Origin: Methylomonas sp.
GTDB taxonomy: Bacteria; Pseudomonadota; Gammaproteobacteria; Methylococcales; Methylomonadaceae
Assembly (NCBI RefSeq): GCF_023228165.1
Contig: NZ_JALOBS010000006.1
Location: 110,747 to 174,746 of the forward strand
DNA length: 64,000 nt
Reading direction: 5' to 3'
The translations under genes were made by a program, and so were the position numbers. Positions 1-8,997 of the stretch are shown here, piece by piece. Positions within the stretch are counted from its first letter, which is position 1. Every line of letters starts with the position of its first letter. The notes beneath the pieces are model-generated. The model was not told the origin of the DNA. It searched no databases and saw only the letters and a list, made by a program, of their open reading frames with translations.

Positions 1-695
1 ACAATGATACCCGACATTTTGATATCCAGCAGATCATCAACCGGTAACCTTTTGCGTCGATCATCCACCGCAATTACAATTTCGTCCACTTTATATAGGT
101 TAACAACATCGGCCAAAGTTAGGCTTTCACTCAGCCAGATAGGATCAGGAACAGAAATCGTATCGTCTTCCAAAGCAATATAACCAACGATGTCAAAACC
201 GCGATACACAAAGCTGGAATTAACAATCTCCAGTTCGCTAGCTTTTTGACCGCAGCCGATGACTAGTACTTTGCGTTTTAGATTATCCAAATTAATAAAT
301 CTATAAAAAAAGTACCGGGTCAACAGCATTCCGACAAAAGAAAATAGAATGGCGGAAATCAAAACACTGCGGGCAAGCATTAACTCAGGAACAATGTAAT
401 AAATTAATACTAAAGCAAAGACCGCCACGACAAAACTATAATTTATTCTTTCCAGCAGATTGTATTCTTCCCTATCCAGGGATTTTCGGTACAAACCAAT
501 CGAGGAACAACATAATGTAAAAACAGCGGAAAAGACGATCGATGCCCAAAACATCTCTTCTTGCGTATACCAGGAAGAAGTATACAAAAACCTCACAACA
601 GCACCCCAATGCATGGCCAAATAGAACACTAGCCATTCCACTGCCATTAACCATAAATAGGCTGTCGAGATATAGTGCCGAAAAATTCTAATCAT
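1..695 (-). CDS. Priming sugar transferase, PEP-CTERM/XrtA type (5' part; cut by window edge)
   Basis: Reading back from the ATG at 695 gives about 231 residues with no stop before the window edge, so only the N-terminal half is present. Four hydrophobic segments lie in roughly the first 130 residues, followed by a nucleotide-binding-like segment with VLVIGCGQKASEL and a strand-rich region ending DEIVIAVDDRRK. This is the plan of undecaprenyl-phosphate sugar-1-phosphate transferases of the XrtA-associated class (TIGR03013-like): membrane helices, a CoA-binding-like domain, then a bacterial sugar-transferase domain, which would lie outside the window. Such enzymes load the first sugar on the lipid carrier for exopolysaccharide synthesis. 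It fits the XrtA locus 35 kb away, although the two are not contiguous. The family call rests on the N-terminal half only. Confidence 0.72.
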   Translation of the reverse strand, partial: MIRIFRHYISTAYLWLMAVEWLVFYLAMHWGAVVRFLYTSSWYTQEEMFWASIVFSAVFTLCCSSIGLYRKSLDREEYNLLERINYSFVVAVFALVLIYYIVPELMLARSVLISAILFSFVGMLLTRYFFYRFINLDNLKRKVLVIGCGQKASELEIVNSSFVYRGFDIVGYIALEDDTISVPDPIWLSESLTLADVVNLYKVDEIVIAVDDRRKRLPVDDLLDIKMSGII

Positions 696-719
696 GCTAA
701 GGTTCCCGCTTCGGTCGAT

Positions 720-1496
720 TTAGTGAATACTTTTCTGATTCAAAAGAGGCTTTATATGTTCTGACGGTATGGCATATGAAATACCACTTGGATTGCTAAT
801 AGCATTTTCCTTACTGCCTTGCACAAAGACTTTATTGATAATCCCTACCACTTTTCCGGTATCAATATCATACAAAGGACTACCGCTATTACCCGGATAC
901 GCAGTGGCATCCAACTGGAACACATCATAAGGCGTTGACAGTTTTTTTATCATTCTGATGTTTAATTGCCTGCTGGCAAGCACTGGAATGGCGTTAGGCG
1001 ATATAGCCGAGATAATACCGCGATGCGTAACAGGATACAGACCGAGCACCATGCCAATTGGATATCCGGTAAAGGCGAATAACTCCCCCTCTCTTACCTT
1101 CCCTGAATCCCCAATTTCAAGCGCGGGCAATCTGCCGTCCTGCAAATTAAGGATCGCAAGGTCGTGTGCTTGGTCTGTCGTCTTCAAATCCGCAAACACC
1201 ATCCGTTCTTTCTGATCCTGCCGATAAAATATGGCATATTGCTCAAGATGAGCGGCGTCCAAATCTTTATTAACAACATGTGCATTAGTAACAATATTAC
1301 GCCCATCTCCGACAACAAAACCTGTACCCAAAAATACTGCTCGAGGGTTCCGCGTTGGCATATATGTGCCTACTGCGACTATGGATGGCTTCACACGATA
1401 AATAATATCAGGCAAATTCTTTTCACCTGCATAAACGAATGACGAAGTTATTAAAAATGCCAAACAAATTAAAAAATATTTCACATCGAAAACCAT
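720..1496 (-). CDS. Secreted trypsin-like serine protease
   Basis: A 258-residue protein with a signal peptide (hydrophobic stretch 7-20, likely cleavage after VYA at about 23). The chymotrypsin-fold triad is visible: His73 in TNAHVV, Asp112 in HDLAIL and Ser204 in GNSGSP. It resembles the protease domain of DegP/HtrA but is too short to carry a PDZ domain, so it is a single-domain S1/S46-like periplasmic endopeptidase of unknown substrate. The ATG at 1496 is the natural start because the signal peptide follows directly. It lies between the sugar transferase gene and an acyltransferase gene on the same strand, so it may belong to an envelope or exopolysaccharide transcription unit. That link is inference from position. 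Confidence 0.85.
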   Translation of the reverse strand: MVFDVKYFLICLAFLITSSFVYAGEKNLPDIIYRVKPSIVAVGTYMPTRNPRAVFLGTGFVVGDGRNIVTNAHVVNKDLDAAHLEQYAIFYRQDQKERMVFADLKTTDQAHDLAILNLQDGRLPALEIGDSGKVREGELFAFTGYPIGMVLGLYPVTHRGIISAISPNAIPVLASRQLNIRMIKKLSTPYDVFQLDATAYPGNSGSPLYDIDTGKVVGIINKVFVQGSKENAISNPSGISYAIPSEHIKPLLNQKSIH

Positions 1497-1508
1497 AGAG
1501 TATATAAA

Positions 1509-2588
1509 TTACTTCGCATAACTTAAAGAATACGGCTTTTCGACAAAAACAAACAAAAAGACCGACGGTAGCAAGGTAATCATAAAAGAAGGCACAATCA
1601 GCACCCACAACAGAGAATTAGAATCCTGACTCGCTGGATAATAAAAACTCAATAACATAAAAAATGCTTTTAGGGCTAAGCCATGGATCAAATAATATGA
1701 ATAACTCATATTACCAAGCCAACGAATATATTTTAGAGAAAACAATTTATAAGTAAAACTTCCACGACAAAAACAATCTAAGAAAAATAGAAACAAAAAT
1801 ACGTACAATAAAAAGTACTTCCACACACCGTTAAATTGATAATAATTGAAAACCAGAGGAGTTATCAGAACAAAACATAAAAATAAAATCCCAAACGGAG
1901 GTCTTTTTTTCAAAAAAATATTATTTAAACATTCAAACACCAGTACGCCTGGCATAAACATTAACAACCTAATATGTCCACCATAAAAAAAAGAGCAACC
2001 AAACGCTAATATAGATAACAATATGAAAAATATAAATCTAAACTTTGGTTGCCAAGACTGCATAGATAAAATCACCACCAGAAAAGGCATAGCAAAATAG
2101 TAGAAAAATTCGTAACTTAAAGACCATGCAACAGTAACAATCGGCTTAATATCAAAAATACCAGGCAAAAGAAAATAATTCTGAAAAATGTAAATTAAAG
2201 CACCCACCCAATCATTTGGAATTTTAGACTCATTCGAAAAAACAAAAGAAAGCAGCACATATATAAAAAAAACAACACTAAAAACCGGATAAATTCTTTG
2301 AACTCTTCTTGCGATATATTTACCAAACAATATCTTTTTATTTATTAGCACCCCATATATCAGATATCCACTTAAAACAAAAAACAAGTCAACCCCGACA
2401 TTCCCAATTTGCCTACCATATAAAGCGATCTTATATACTAATGAATCGAACAATAACCATGGCTCGACCAAAGTCATATAATGAACCAAAAACACAAGCA
2501 AAACTGCAAAACCTCGCATTCCTTCCATAGAAGAAATTGTGTTATGTTTATTATGTGATATTTCAAATATATTACTAAATAAAACCAT
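1509..2588 (-). CDS. Acyltransferase 3 family membrane protein
   Basis: About 359 residues and almost entirely hydrophobic (ten or so membrane segments). The family signature lies near the N-terminus: SSMEGMRGFAVLLVFLVHY, with the membrane His, and VDLFFVLSGYLI after it. These enzymes move acetyl or other acyl groups onto sugars of O-antigen, exopolysaccharide or lipids at the inner membrane. The reading frame extends to a TTG at 2603, but the ATG at 2588 keeps the usual short N-terminal tail and is preferred. The DNA is visibly more AT-rich than the genes on either side, with many A/T runs, suggesting separate acquisition, as is common for surface-polymer decoration genes. The substrate cannot be read from sequence. 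Confidence 0.85.
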   Translation of the reverse strand: MVLFSNIFEISHNKHNTISSMEGMRGFAVLLVFLVHYMTLVEPWLLFDSLVYKIALYGRQIGNVGVDLFFVLSGYLIYGVLINKKILFGKYIARRVQRIYPVFSVVFFIYVLLSFVFSNESKIPNDWVGALIYIFQNYFLLPGIFDIKPIVTVAWSLSYEFFYYFAMPFLVVILSMQSWQPKFRFIFFILLSILAFGCSFFYGGHIRLLMFMPGVLVFECLNNIFLKKRPPFGILFLCFVLITPLVFNYYQFNGVWKYFLLYVFLFLFFLDCFCRGSFTYKLFSLKYIRWLGNMSYSYYLIHGLALKAFFMLLSFYYPASQDSNSLLWVLIVPSFMITLLPSVFLFVFVEKPYSLSYAK

Positions 2589-2626
2589 TTCAAATAAAAA
2601 CAATCATTCTACAAACGTTCCTACAT

Positions 2627-3382
2627 TCATTTAAAATAAAACCACAGCACACCCAATCCTTCATGCGCCAATAAAAAACTATTCATCAAGGTTGCCGCTG
2701 AAGGTAAAAAATCGAGCACGGTCATTTCTGAATGTCCGCCTATAAATGCAGTCGGCGCGGGCAACACCTCAAAGCCAGCTTTGCGAAACTCCAATACTGC
2801 ACGAGGCATATGGTAAGCCTGAGTGATTAACAAAATTCTATTGATATCGAACTCTCGCAACATCCTACCGGTAAACTGCGCATTTTCAGCCGTATTCCTA
2901 CTTTTACTTTCCAACCAAGCCACCGGAGTGTTAAATTCCTGTTCCAGCACATCGGCCATTAACTGCGCCTCGGAAAAATATTCCGTCCCCATAACGTTGC
3001 CACCGGATACCAGTATAGGCAAATCCAACTCCCTTGCCAGTTTGGCTGCGTAGCGAATACGCAGCAATGTTCGATAGTTAACTGTCTGGAGAGACCGGTA
3101 TTCATCTGCATGCAGCACCGCACCGCCGCCGATCACCACGATTGCCCGGGCCTTAAAAAGACCAATCTGGCTGACCTCCAGTGGCGGAAATCGCTCCCAA
3201 AAGCGCGCCCATTGCGACACTACCACGGGCAAACTCAACATTAACAATAAGCACAAACTGGTCAATGCAACCCAAAAACCCTGTTTGCGCTTATGCAATA
3301 AAAGCCCAAGTAATGCCAAAATAATTAATGAAGCGGGGGGTAATACCAATAATTTGATGCAATAGATCAGTGCTATCGACAC
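2627..3382 (-). CDS. YdcF/ElyC family (DUF218) membrane protein
   Basis: A 251-residue protein with two hydrophobic segments near the N-terminus (about 5-25 and 33-55), followed by a soluble DUF218 domain. That domain opens at ARAIVVIGGG, contains ILVSGGN and SRNTAENA, and ends with a LITQAYHMPRA segment, all typical of the YdcF/SanA/ElyC family. ElyC is linked to envelope integrity and lipid-carrier metabolism in Escherichia coli; the biochemical activity of the family is not well defined. The start appears to be GTG at 3382, giving MSIALIYCIKLLVLPPASL, which matches the usual membrane N-terminus. It may be co-transcribed with the acyltransferase gene 38 bases downstream. Confidence 0.82.
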   Translation of the reverse strand: MSIALIYCIKLLVLPPASLIILALLGLLLHKRKQGFWVALTSLCLLLMLSLPVVVSQWARFWERFPPLEVSQIGLFKARAIVVIGGGAVLHADEYRSLQTVNYRTLLRIRYAAKLARELDLPILVSGGNVMGTEYFSEAQLMADVLEQEFNTPVAWLESKSRNTAENAQFTGRMLREFDINRILLITQAYHMPRAVLEFRKAGFEVLPAPTAFIGGHSEMTVLDFLPSAATLMNSFLLAHEGLGVLWFYFK

Positions 3383-3401
3383 GGACTTAAACCTAAAGCA
3401 C

Positions 3402-4295
3402 TCACTGCTGCCGAATTAAAAATTTTATAAGTTTAACGAAATACGCCAAAATCATAATCGATAACAATAAATACAAAAAATTACCGACTGTTAAATATTT
3501 CAACACGCCAAAAAAATAACTTTGCCTCTCAAATTCGGCCTTCATTAATGCATCATTTACTATTTGTTTAGCGCCGTTAAGTTCATTTGCTTGCCGTTCT
3601 CCCTGGCGAGTAGTACGCAACGACTCCTCCAACAAATAATTTCGACCGTTCGATCTAGCTAAACCCAATGAAGTTAGGCTGGCCATTAATTGGTTATTAA
3701 GCCCCACAATAAGCGAATCCTGAGCAAACAGTTCAGACTGATCGATAGTGGTATTAATCCAATTATCCAGCTGTTTGGCATCCAAATAAGTCCAAACCAT
3801 CTTGGCATAAATGTCTTCTCCCACCGTGAGTCTCATTTCGTCACGTAATAGTTCGAAAGGATCGATACCCATTTGATTTTGCCCATCGGCATGCCTGTAA
3901 TCATTTTCCAAGCTTGCCTTGTCTGCAAATATCTCCCGACCAAAAAAATGGTTGGGCGGAACATCTTGAACCGGCAAAAATTTATTTACCGGTTCAAGAG
4001 ATTTGGAATGCGCTGAAAATACGCGGGATACTGACCTTGTTCGCTGTACGGCAGGCTCCTGTACGTTCCCGGTTTTTTCCGATTCCGATGCATGCGGCTG
4101 GTTTGTTTTATCTTGTCTTAGCGGCAGAGGGACCGGATCATCTGGTTTCGGTAGTGGTAAAGACAGGTCGTCGAGATCGTCCGGTTGCCGCTCAGCGGCT
4201 TCAATAATTTCCCGGGAAAAAGACAAGCTAAAATCATCGGCCCAACTTACGCTAATGCACGCACTCAATAGAATTAGGCCAAGATAATAGTTCAT
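3402..4295 (-). CDS. Unrecognised secreted or anchored protein
   Basis: A 297-residue protein I do not recognise. It begins with a signal peptide (hydrophobic core 4-16, likely cleavage after VSWA near 19). A proline- and acid-rich linker follows (about 36-75, LPLPKPDDPVPLPL), then a charged helical region. It ends with one hydrophobic helix (about 265-290) and a basic tail (KLIKFLIRQQ). That is a periplasmic protein tethered by a C-terminal membrane segment. There is no PEP motif before the helix, so it is not a PEP-CTERM substrate despite the XrtA system in the window. It lies 20 bases upstream of the YdcF-family gene and 23 bases downstream of trpS, so all three could share a transcript. 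Confidence 0.75.
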   Translation of the reverse strand: MNYYLGLILLSACISVSWADDFSLSFSREIIEAAERQPDDLDDLSLPLPKPDDPVPLPLRQDKTNQPHASESEKTGNVQEPAVQRTRSVSRVFSAHSKSLEPVNKFLPVQDVPPNHFFGREIFADKASLENDYRHADGQNQMGIDPFELLRDEMRLTVGEDIYAKMVWTYLDAKQLDNWINTTIDQSELFAQDSLIVGLNNQLMASLTSLGLARSNGRNYLLEESLRTTRQGERQANELNGAKQIVNDALMKAEFERQSYFFGVLKYLTVGNFLYLLLSIMILAYFVKLIKFLIRQQ

Positions 4296-4318
4296 GACAT
4301 CACCGGATCATATTAAAG

Positions 4319-5335
4319 TTAGCTGCCCAAGATCGGTGTAATTCCCACCGCCCCGCGTAACTGTTGAATAAACGGCCGACTGATTGACCTGGCCTTTTCC
4401 GCACCTAACTGTAATTGTTCTTCGATATGTTCCGGCGCTTGCAATAGGGCTTCATATCGTTCACGCGCGGGCGCTATTTCGTCATTGATCTTTTCGAATA
4501 ATACCTGTTTCATTTCACCCCAAGCTATACCCTCTGCGTAACGTGCACGAATCGCCTCTAATTCAAGGGGATTGGCAAAGGCTTGGTATATACCAAACAG
4601 AGTGCAACCTTCGGGGTCTTTAGGTTCACCGGGTTCCAGAGAATTGGTTTTGATTTTGTTGACCAGTTTACGCAGCTTCTTTTCCGGTTCGAACAACGGA
4701 ATAGTGTTGTTATAGCTTTTGCTCATTTTACGTCCGTCCAAGCCCAGCAATGTGGCGGCATTGTCGGCCAGCACCGCTTCCGGTAATACAAAATGTTCAC
4801 CATAGATGTGGTTGAAGCGACTGGCAATATCCCGCGCCATTTCGATATGCTGAATTTGGTCCTTGCCCACCGGCACCTTATCGGCGTTAAACATCAAAAT
4901 ATCCGCAGCCATCAATATTGGATAACTAAACAAACCCATCGTAATGCCTTTATCGGGATCATTCCCTTCGGCTTCCTCGTTTTCCGCCACGGCCGCTTTA
5001 TAAGCATGAGCCCGATTCATCAACCCCTTGGCTGTCACGCAAGTCAACATCCAGGTCAGTTCCAAAATCTCCGGCACGTCGGATTGCCGATAAAATACCG
5101 CGTTATCAGTATCCAGACCCAACGCCAGCCAGGTAGCGGCAATTTCCAGACTGGATTGTTTGACCCTTGCGGGTTCATTACATTTAATCAAAGCGTGATA
5201 GTCGGCCAAAAAATAAAACGGCCTGACTTGTTCATCCTTGCTAGCATTAATCGCTGGACGTATGGCGCCGGCGTAATTTCCCAAATGCGGCGTACCGGTA
5301 GTGGTAATACCGGTCAAAACAATGGATTTACTCAT
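4319..5335 (-). CDS. trpS: Tryptophanyl-tRNA synthetase
   Basis: A 338-residue class I aminoacyl-tRNA synthetase that charges tRNA-Trp in the cytoplasm. Both signature motifs are present: HLGN at 17-20 (the HIGH equivalent) and KMSKS at 203-207. Characteristic stretches include VPVGKDQIQHIE and the C-terminal helical anticodon-binding part. The length is normal for bacterial TrpRS. The ATG at 5335 places the HIGH motif at the usual distance from the N-terminus. It is divergent from the PilZ-protein gene across about 200 bases of intergenic DNA that must hold both promoters. Confidence 0.97.
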   Translation of the reverse strand: MSKSIVLTGITTTGTPHLGNYAGAIRPAINASKDEQVRPFYFLADYHALIKCNEPARVKQSSLEIAATWLALGLDTDNAVFYRQSDVPEILELTWMLTCVTAKGLMNRAHAYKAAVAENEEAEGNDPDKGITMGLFSYPILMAADILMFNADKVPVGKDQIQHIEMARDIASRFNHIYGEHFVLPEAVLADNAATLLGLDGRKMSKSYNNTIPLFEPEKKLRKLVNKIKTNSLEPGEPKDPEGCTLFGIYQAFANPLELEAIRARYAEGIAWGEMKQVLFEKINDEIAPARERYEALLQAPEHIEEQLQLGAEKARSISRPFIQQLRGAVGITPILGS

Positions 5336-5536
5336 ATTGTTAACTGTACACCCTAATTATATTCTTATAAAAATCCTGGATTCTACACAATTCATGCCGG
5401 ATAGTCAGACAATAAACCGGGTAATCGCAGGCTGTAGGCATAGTTTCCGATTGGATAACCAAGCACCTGGTTTTATAGTAAACTCCCGTACGTTTATTTT
5501 TAGTTCAAAACTTGGTTTTAAAGTCGGAGGAACCTG

Positions 5537-5836
5537 ATGCTGGCACATGATGAAAAGCGCGACTACATCCGCATGGAAGTTGATTGTGATATTACCTATA
5601 AACCCGCCAACTCCCAAGATGTCAAAACAGGCCGCTGTACCACTTTAAGCGGCGCGGGTGTATCGTTTCTGGCCGACCAACCGTTTGATGCCGGCTTGGC
5701 AATGGAAGTCAGCATCATTCCCAAAACATCCATCACGCCGCCAATGACGGCCTTTATCGAAGTAGTACGCAGTGTCAAACGCGACGACAATCAATATGAA
5801 ATTGCAGCATCCATCAAAAGCATCAAAGGCAGTTAA
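5537..5836 (+). CDS. PilZ domain protein
   Basis: A 99-residue protein that is essentially one PilZ domain. The c-di-GMP-binding arginine region is at the N-terminus (EKRDYIRM), and the downstream strand TTLSGAGVSFLAD corresponds to the (D/N)xSxxG element, here T-L-S-G-A-G. Proteins of this size act as c-di-GMP receptors that regulate motility or exopolysaccharide synthesis. The start is well supported: a strong ribosome-binding site (CGGAGG at 5525-5530) precedes the ATG at 5537. The first Arg of the RxxxR motif is present (R8, R12), so nucleotide binding is plausible. The partner protein is not identifiable from context; queD follows 34 bases downstream. Confidence 0.85.
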   Translation: MLAHDEKRDYIRMEVDCDITYKPANSQDVKTGRCTTLSGAGVSFLADQPFDAGLAMEVSIIPKTSITPPMTAFIEVVRSVKRDDNQYEIAASIKSIKGS

Positions 5837-5870
5837 TTTGCAGCGCAACGGCACAGGGATGCGTTAATTT

Positions 5871-6275
5871 ATGCACATAATCACCAAAGAAGTTTATTTC
5901 TGTTACGGTCACCGCTTGATGAACCATCCCGGCAAATGCCGCAATCTTCATGGCCACAGCGTTAAAGCCAGCATTTCCATTCAAAGCAAGCAGTTAAATC
6001 AGCAGGGCATGGTATGCGACTTCGCCGACGTGCGCGACGCTGTCGAATCGTTTGTCGACCGACATCTAGACCACAATTTTTTGCTACACAAAGACGATCC
6101 CATCATACCCGCGCTACTTGCCAATAACGAGCGTTTTCTGGCTCTGGACGAACACCCGACCGCGGAAGTGCTCAGCAAGATGATTTTTCAACACTTAAGG
6201 CAGGTAGGTCTAAACGTGGATCAAGTCGTACTATGGGAAACCGCCAGTGCGCATGCCTGTTATCGGGAAGACTGA
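5871..6275 (+). CDS. queD: 6-carboxy-5,6,7,8-tetrahydropterin synthase family (QueD)
   Basis: A 134-residue protein of the pyruvoyl-tetrahydropterin synthase fold. Zinc ligands are His14 (CYGHRL) and the pair in LHGH at 27 and 29. The QueD-type catalytic Cys is at 23 (KCRNLHGH), with the family helices HPTAEVLSKMIF and WETASAHACY near the end. QueD converts 7,8-dihydroneopterin triphosphate to 6-carboxytetrahydropterin for queuosine and other 7-deazaguanine synthesis. A pterin role outside queuosine is possible in an organism that also makes methanopterin, but nothing here demands it. The stop is followed one base later by the ATG of the DUF1249 gene, implying translational coupling. Confidence 0.88.
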   Translation: MHIITKEVYFCYGHRLMNHPGKCRNLHGHSVKASISIQSKQLNQQGMVCDFADVRDAVESFVDRHLDHNFLLHKDDPIIPALLANNERFLALDEHPTAEVLSKMIFQHLRQVGLNVDQVVLWETASAHACYRED

Positions 6276-6276
6276 C

Positions 6277-6723
6277 ATGGGTCAGCTCAGACCGATCAAT
6301 ACTTCGCTATGCCTGGAAAACATCTGCGAGACCAACTATCAAAAGCTGTTTCGTCTAATCCCCAATTTATGCGTGCTGGATAAAACCGCTGTCGGCCGCA
6401 CCGACAATCAGCCGGCTTTGCATCTGGACATTCTGGAACGAAATCCCTATACCCTGACTATCGAACTCAGCCACTGCTTCACTCAACAGCTGTCCGAACT
6501 GATGGCTCCCGCCGTTAAAATCCGCATTTATCTGGATGCGCAACTGGCTGAAGTGATCCGCGATCATGACCGCCCCGCAGTAGACCGGGTCTATCAAAAC
6601 CCCGGACGAGCAGTGGAGATTCAGGAATACAAATGGCGGCTGAATTATTTTTTACAAAAATGGCTGGACCATTGTTTAAAAAATCAATATGAGTTTTCCA
6701 ACTCAAGCCGTTACGTTATGTAA
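6277..6723 (+). CDS. DUF1249 family protein
   Basis: A 148-residue protein matching the proteobacterial DUF1249 family (YqiB-like): an N-terminal NYQKLFRLIP segment, a central TLTIELSHCF strand and the C-terminal KWRLNYFLQKWLDHCL helix. The function of the family is unknown. The frame also offers a GTG at 6247 inside queD, but the ATG at 6277 has a purine-rich ribosome-binding site (GGGAAG, about 6265-6270) and lies immediately after the queD stop, so it is preferred. It ends 8 bases inside the 3' end of recQ, which runs the other way, so the two genes converge tail to tail. Confidence 0.83.
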   Translation: MGQLRPINTSLCLENICETNYQKLFRLIPNLCVLDKTAVGRTDNQPALHLDILERNPYTLTIELSHCFTQQLSELMAPAVKIRIYLDAQLAEVIRDHDRPAVDRVYQNPGRAVEIQEYKWRLNYFLQKWLDHCLKNQYEFSNSSRYVM

Positions 6724-8920
6724 GCTTGTGCTGCAATGCCGCCCTTACGCAGCGCAATATGCCATAACTGTAGGCGCCGCCCAATTGATCGAAAGCAGGC
6801 TTTAAGGCATTGCGCTGCTCGTCCGGCATGGCCAATAAAACCGCCTCAATCTCGGCAATTTCCTGGGCCGACAAGTCCAATACATCAGCGAATCTCACCA
6901 CCCCAGCTTCCAATCCCTTGGCCAGATGCGTATAAACCGTATCCGCTTTTAAGCCGCGCTGCCCTGCCACCTGTTCAATACTGTAACCCAGCTTAAACAG
7001 ATCCAGTGTTTCGGTGACCGTATCACTGGCGGAGCCATGCTCCTCCTCATCAAACTCCGCCAACACCGCCAGAAACTCATCCCCATACAAGGCTAATTTA
7101 CGCTCGCCTATGCCGGAAATCAGCCCTAATTGTTGATGCGTGTGCGGCCGACTTTCCACCATGGCCATCAGGGTCGCATCATGAAAAATCACATACGGTG
7201 GCACATCTTGTTCATCCGCCAACTGCCGGCGTTTTGCCCGCAAGGCATTCCACAACTCAGTATCCACTCCTCCTGGCTGGCGTTTTTCGTAGCGTTCCTT
7301 CTTGGTTTTTGCGACTTGTACATCCTTGCGCAACATCAGGGTTTGCTCTCCCCGTAAGACCGGTCGACAGGCGTCGGTCAACTTTAAACTGCCGTGCCCT
7401 TCAAAATCGACTTCCACTAACGACTTGGCCACCAACTGCCTGAACACCGAACGCCATTGCTTTTCGTCCAGCGCTTTGCCGATCCCAAAAGTCGATTGCC
7501 TGTCATGGCCGAATTGCCGGATGCGCTCGTCGCTTTTTCCGCGCAATACATCAATCAGATAGGTCACGCCAAAGCGCTGCCCGGTGCGGTAAATACAGGA
7601 CAGCGCTTGCTGCGCCGCGATGCTGCCATCCCAGGTTTCGACCGGCTCCAAACAGGTATCGCAATTGCCGCAACCTTCGCGCAAATCATCGGTCGCTCCC
7701 AGCGTCCTGCTTCCCGCGACACTAGCACATCCCTGTGCGTCGCCAAAGTAAGCCAGCAGGGCTTGGCGGCGGCAGCCGACCATCTCGCACAAAGCCAGCA
7801 TGGCATCCAGTTTGTGGTATTCGACGCGTTTATGCGCCTCGTCGGCATTGGAAGAACCCAGCATCTGCCGTAAAGTCAACACATCCTGTAAACCGTAAGC
7901 CATCCAGGCATTGGCCGGCAAACCGTCCCGCCCCGCCCGACCGGTTTCTTGATAATAGGACTCGACACTTTTAGGTAAATCCAGGTGAGCCACGAAACGC
8001 ACATTAGGTTTGTCGATACCCATGCCAAAGGCGATGGTGGCGACGATGACTAACCCGTCCTCCATCAAAAACTGGTGTTGATTCTGCTGCCGCTTTTCGT
8101 GGCTCATGCCTGCGTGATAAGGTAAGGCGCGGATACCTTTTTGGCTCAGCCATTCGGCCGTCTCTTCCACCTTCTTGCGCGAAAGACAATACACAATGCC
8201 GGTATCGCCGGCATGCTCGGCACGAATGAATCCCAGCAACTGCTGCCGCGCATTATCTTTTTGCACGATACGATAGCGGATGTTGGGCCGATCGAAGCCG
8301 CTGATAAATACTTGGGCGTTTTCCAGACTCAATCGGGTGATAATTTCCTGACGGGTCCGTTCGTCGGCGGTAGCCGTCAGGGCGATGCGCGGCACCTGCG
8401 GGAATTGCTGATGCAACACCGATAACAGCAGATAATCGACCCGAAAATCATGCCCCCACTGCGATACGCAATGCGCCTCGTCAATCGCAAACAAGGCGAT
8501 GTCGCAGCGAGCAAACAGGGATTGGGTACGACTGTTACTAAGGCGTTCCGGAGCGATATACAACAAATCCAGCTCGCCGCTCAATAACTGCCGTTCAATC
8601 TCCCTAACCTGCTCTAAGGACAGCGTCGAATTCAAAAAAGCCGCTTTGACGCCCAATTGATGTAAAGCGCTGACCTGATCCTGCATCAAAGCGATCAGCG
8701 GCGAAATCACAATCCCGACTCCCCGTTTCACCAACGCCGGCACCTGATAGCATAACGACTTGCCACCGCCAGTCGGCATCAACACCAGCACATCCCGGCC
8801 GTCTATCACCTGCTGAATAATCGCCTGCTGTTGACCGCGAAAACTGTCATAACCAAACACCGAACGCAAAACCTGCAGCGCGGCATCATCATGATCGGGA
8901 GTGGGATAATATTTCTGCAA
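6716..8920 (-). CDS. recQ: ATP-dependent DNA helicase RecQ
   Basis: A 734-residue 3'-5' superfamily 2 helicase for recombination and fork repair. In order: Walker A (GGGKS at 51-55), DEAH at 147-150, the helicase C-terminal domain with the QETGRAGRDG motif, a zinc-binding domain with CGNCDTC, the RQC winged helix, an HRDC domain (VPPYVIFHDATL onward), and an extra C-terminal helix-turn-helix with LGYSIEQVAGQRGL and TVYTHL. The last domain occurs in some RecQ proteins (for example Bacillus and Neisseria) and is absent from the shorter Escherichia coli form, so this is the long type. The start at 8920 is 78 bases from the preferred gshA start on the other strand, leaving a compact divergent promoter. 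Confidence 0.97.
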   Translation of the reverse strand: MQKYYPTPDHDDAALQVLRSVFGYDSFRGQQQAIIQQVIDGRDVLVLMPTGGGKSLCYQVPALVKRGVGIVISPLIALMQDQVSALHQLGVKAAFLNSTLSLEQVREIERQLLSGELDLLYIAPERLSNSRTQSLFARCDIALFAIDEAHCVSQWGHDFRVDYLLLSVLHQQFPQVPRIALTATADERTRQEIITRLSLENAQVFISGFDRPNIRYRIVQKDNARQQLLGFIRAEHAGDTGIVYCLSRKKVEETAEWLSQKGIRALPYHAGMSHEKRQQNQHQFLMEDGLVIVATIAFGMGIDKPNVRFVAHLDLPKSVESYYQETGRAGRDGLPANAWMAYGLQDVLTLRQMLGSSNADEAHKRVEYHKLDAMLALCEMVGCRRQALLAYFGDAQGCASVAGSRTLGATDDLREGCGNCDTCLEPVETWDGSIAAQQALSCIYRTGQRFGVTYLIDVLRGKSDERIRQFGHDRQSTFGIGKALDEKQWRSVFRQLVAKSLVEVDFEGHGSLKLTDACRPVLRGEQTLMLRKDVQVAKTKKERYEKRQPGGVDTELWNALRAKRRQLADEQDVPPYVIFHDATLMAMVESRPHTHQQLGLISGIGERKLALYGDEFLAVLAEFDEEEHGSASDTVTETLDLFKLGYSIEQVAGQRGLKADTVYTHLAKGLEAGVVRFADVLDLSAQEIAEIEAVLLAMPDEQRNALKPAFDQLGGAYSYGILRCVRAALQHKLT

Positions 8921-8936
8921 TGGCTAATCGACCCTT

Positions 8937-8971
8937 TATAATGGCGCGAATTATATCAGCACTCGAGTGCT
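8937..8971. promoter_or_regulatory. Divergent promoter region with a perfect 14-bp palindrome
   Basis: The gap between recQ and gshA contains a consensus -10 hexamer TATAAT at 8937-8942 reading towards gshA. A perfect palindrome, AGCACTCGAGTGCT, lies at 8958-8971. The two halves, AGCACTC and GAGTGCT, equal the inner arms of the HrcA-binding CIRCE element but with no spacer instead of nine bases. It lies between the -10 hexamer and the gshA ATG, where a repressor could act. No good -35 hexamer is visible. Function as an operator is inference. Confidence 0.35.
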
Positions 8972-8997
8972 ATTCATGCCACATCCGCAACCCATTC

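Noticed and set aside
3402..4295. Possible PEP-CTERM protein
   Set aside because: There is a C-terminal helix and basic tail but no PEP motif before the helix.
8920..8997. Longer N-terminus for glutamate-cysteine ligase
   Set aside because: It is not family-like, overlaps the recQ start and contains the TATAAT box.
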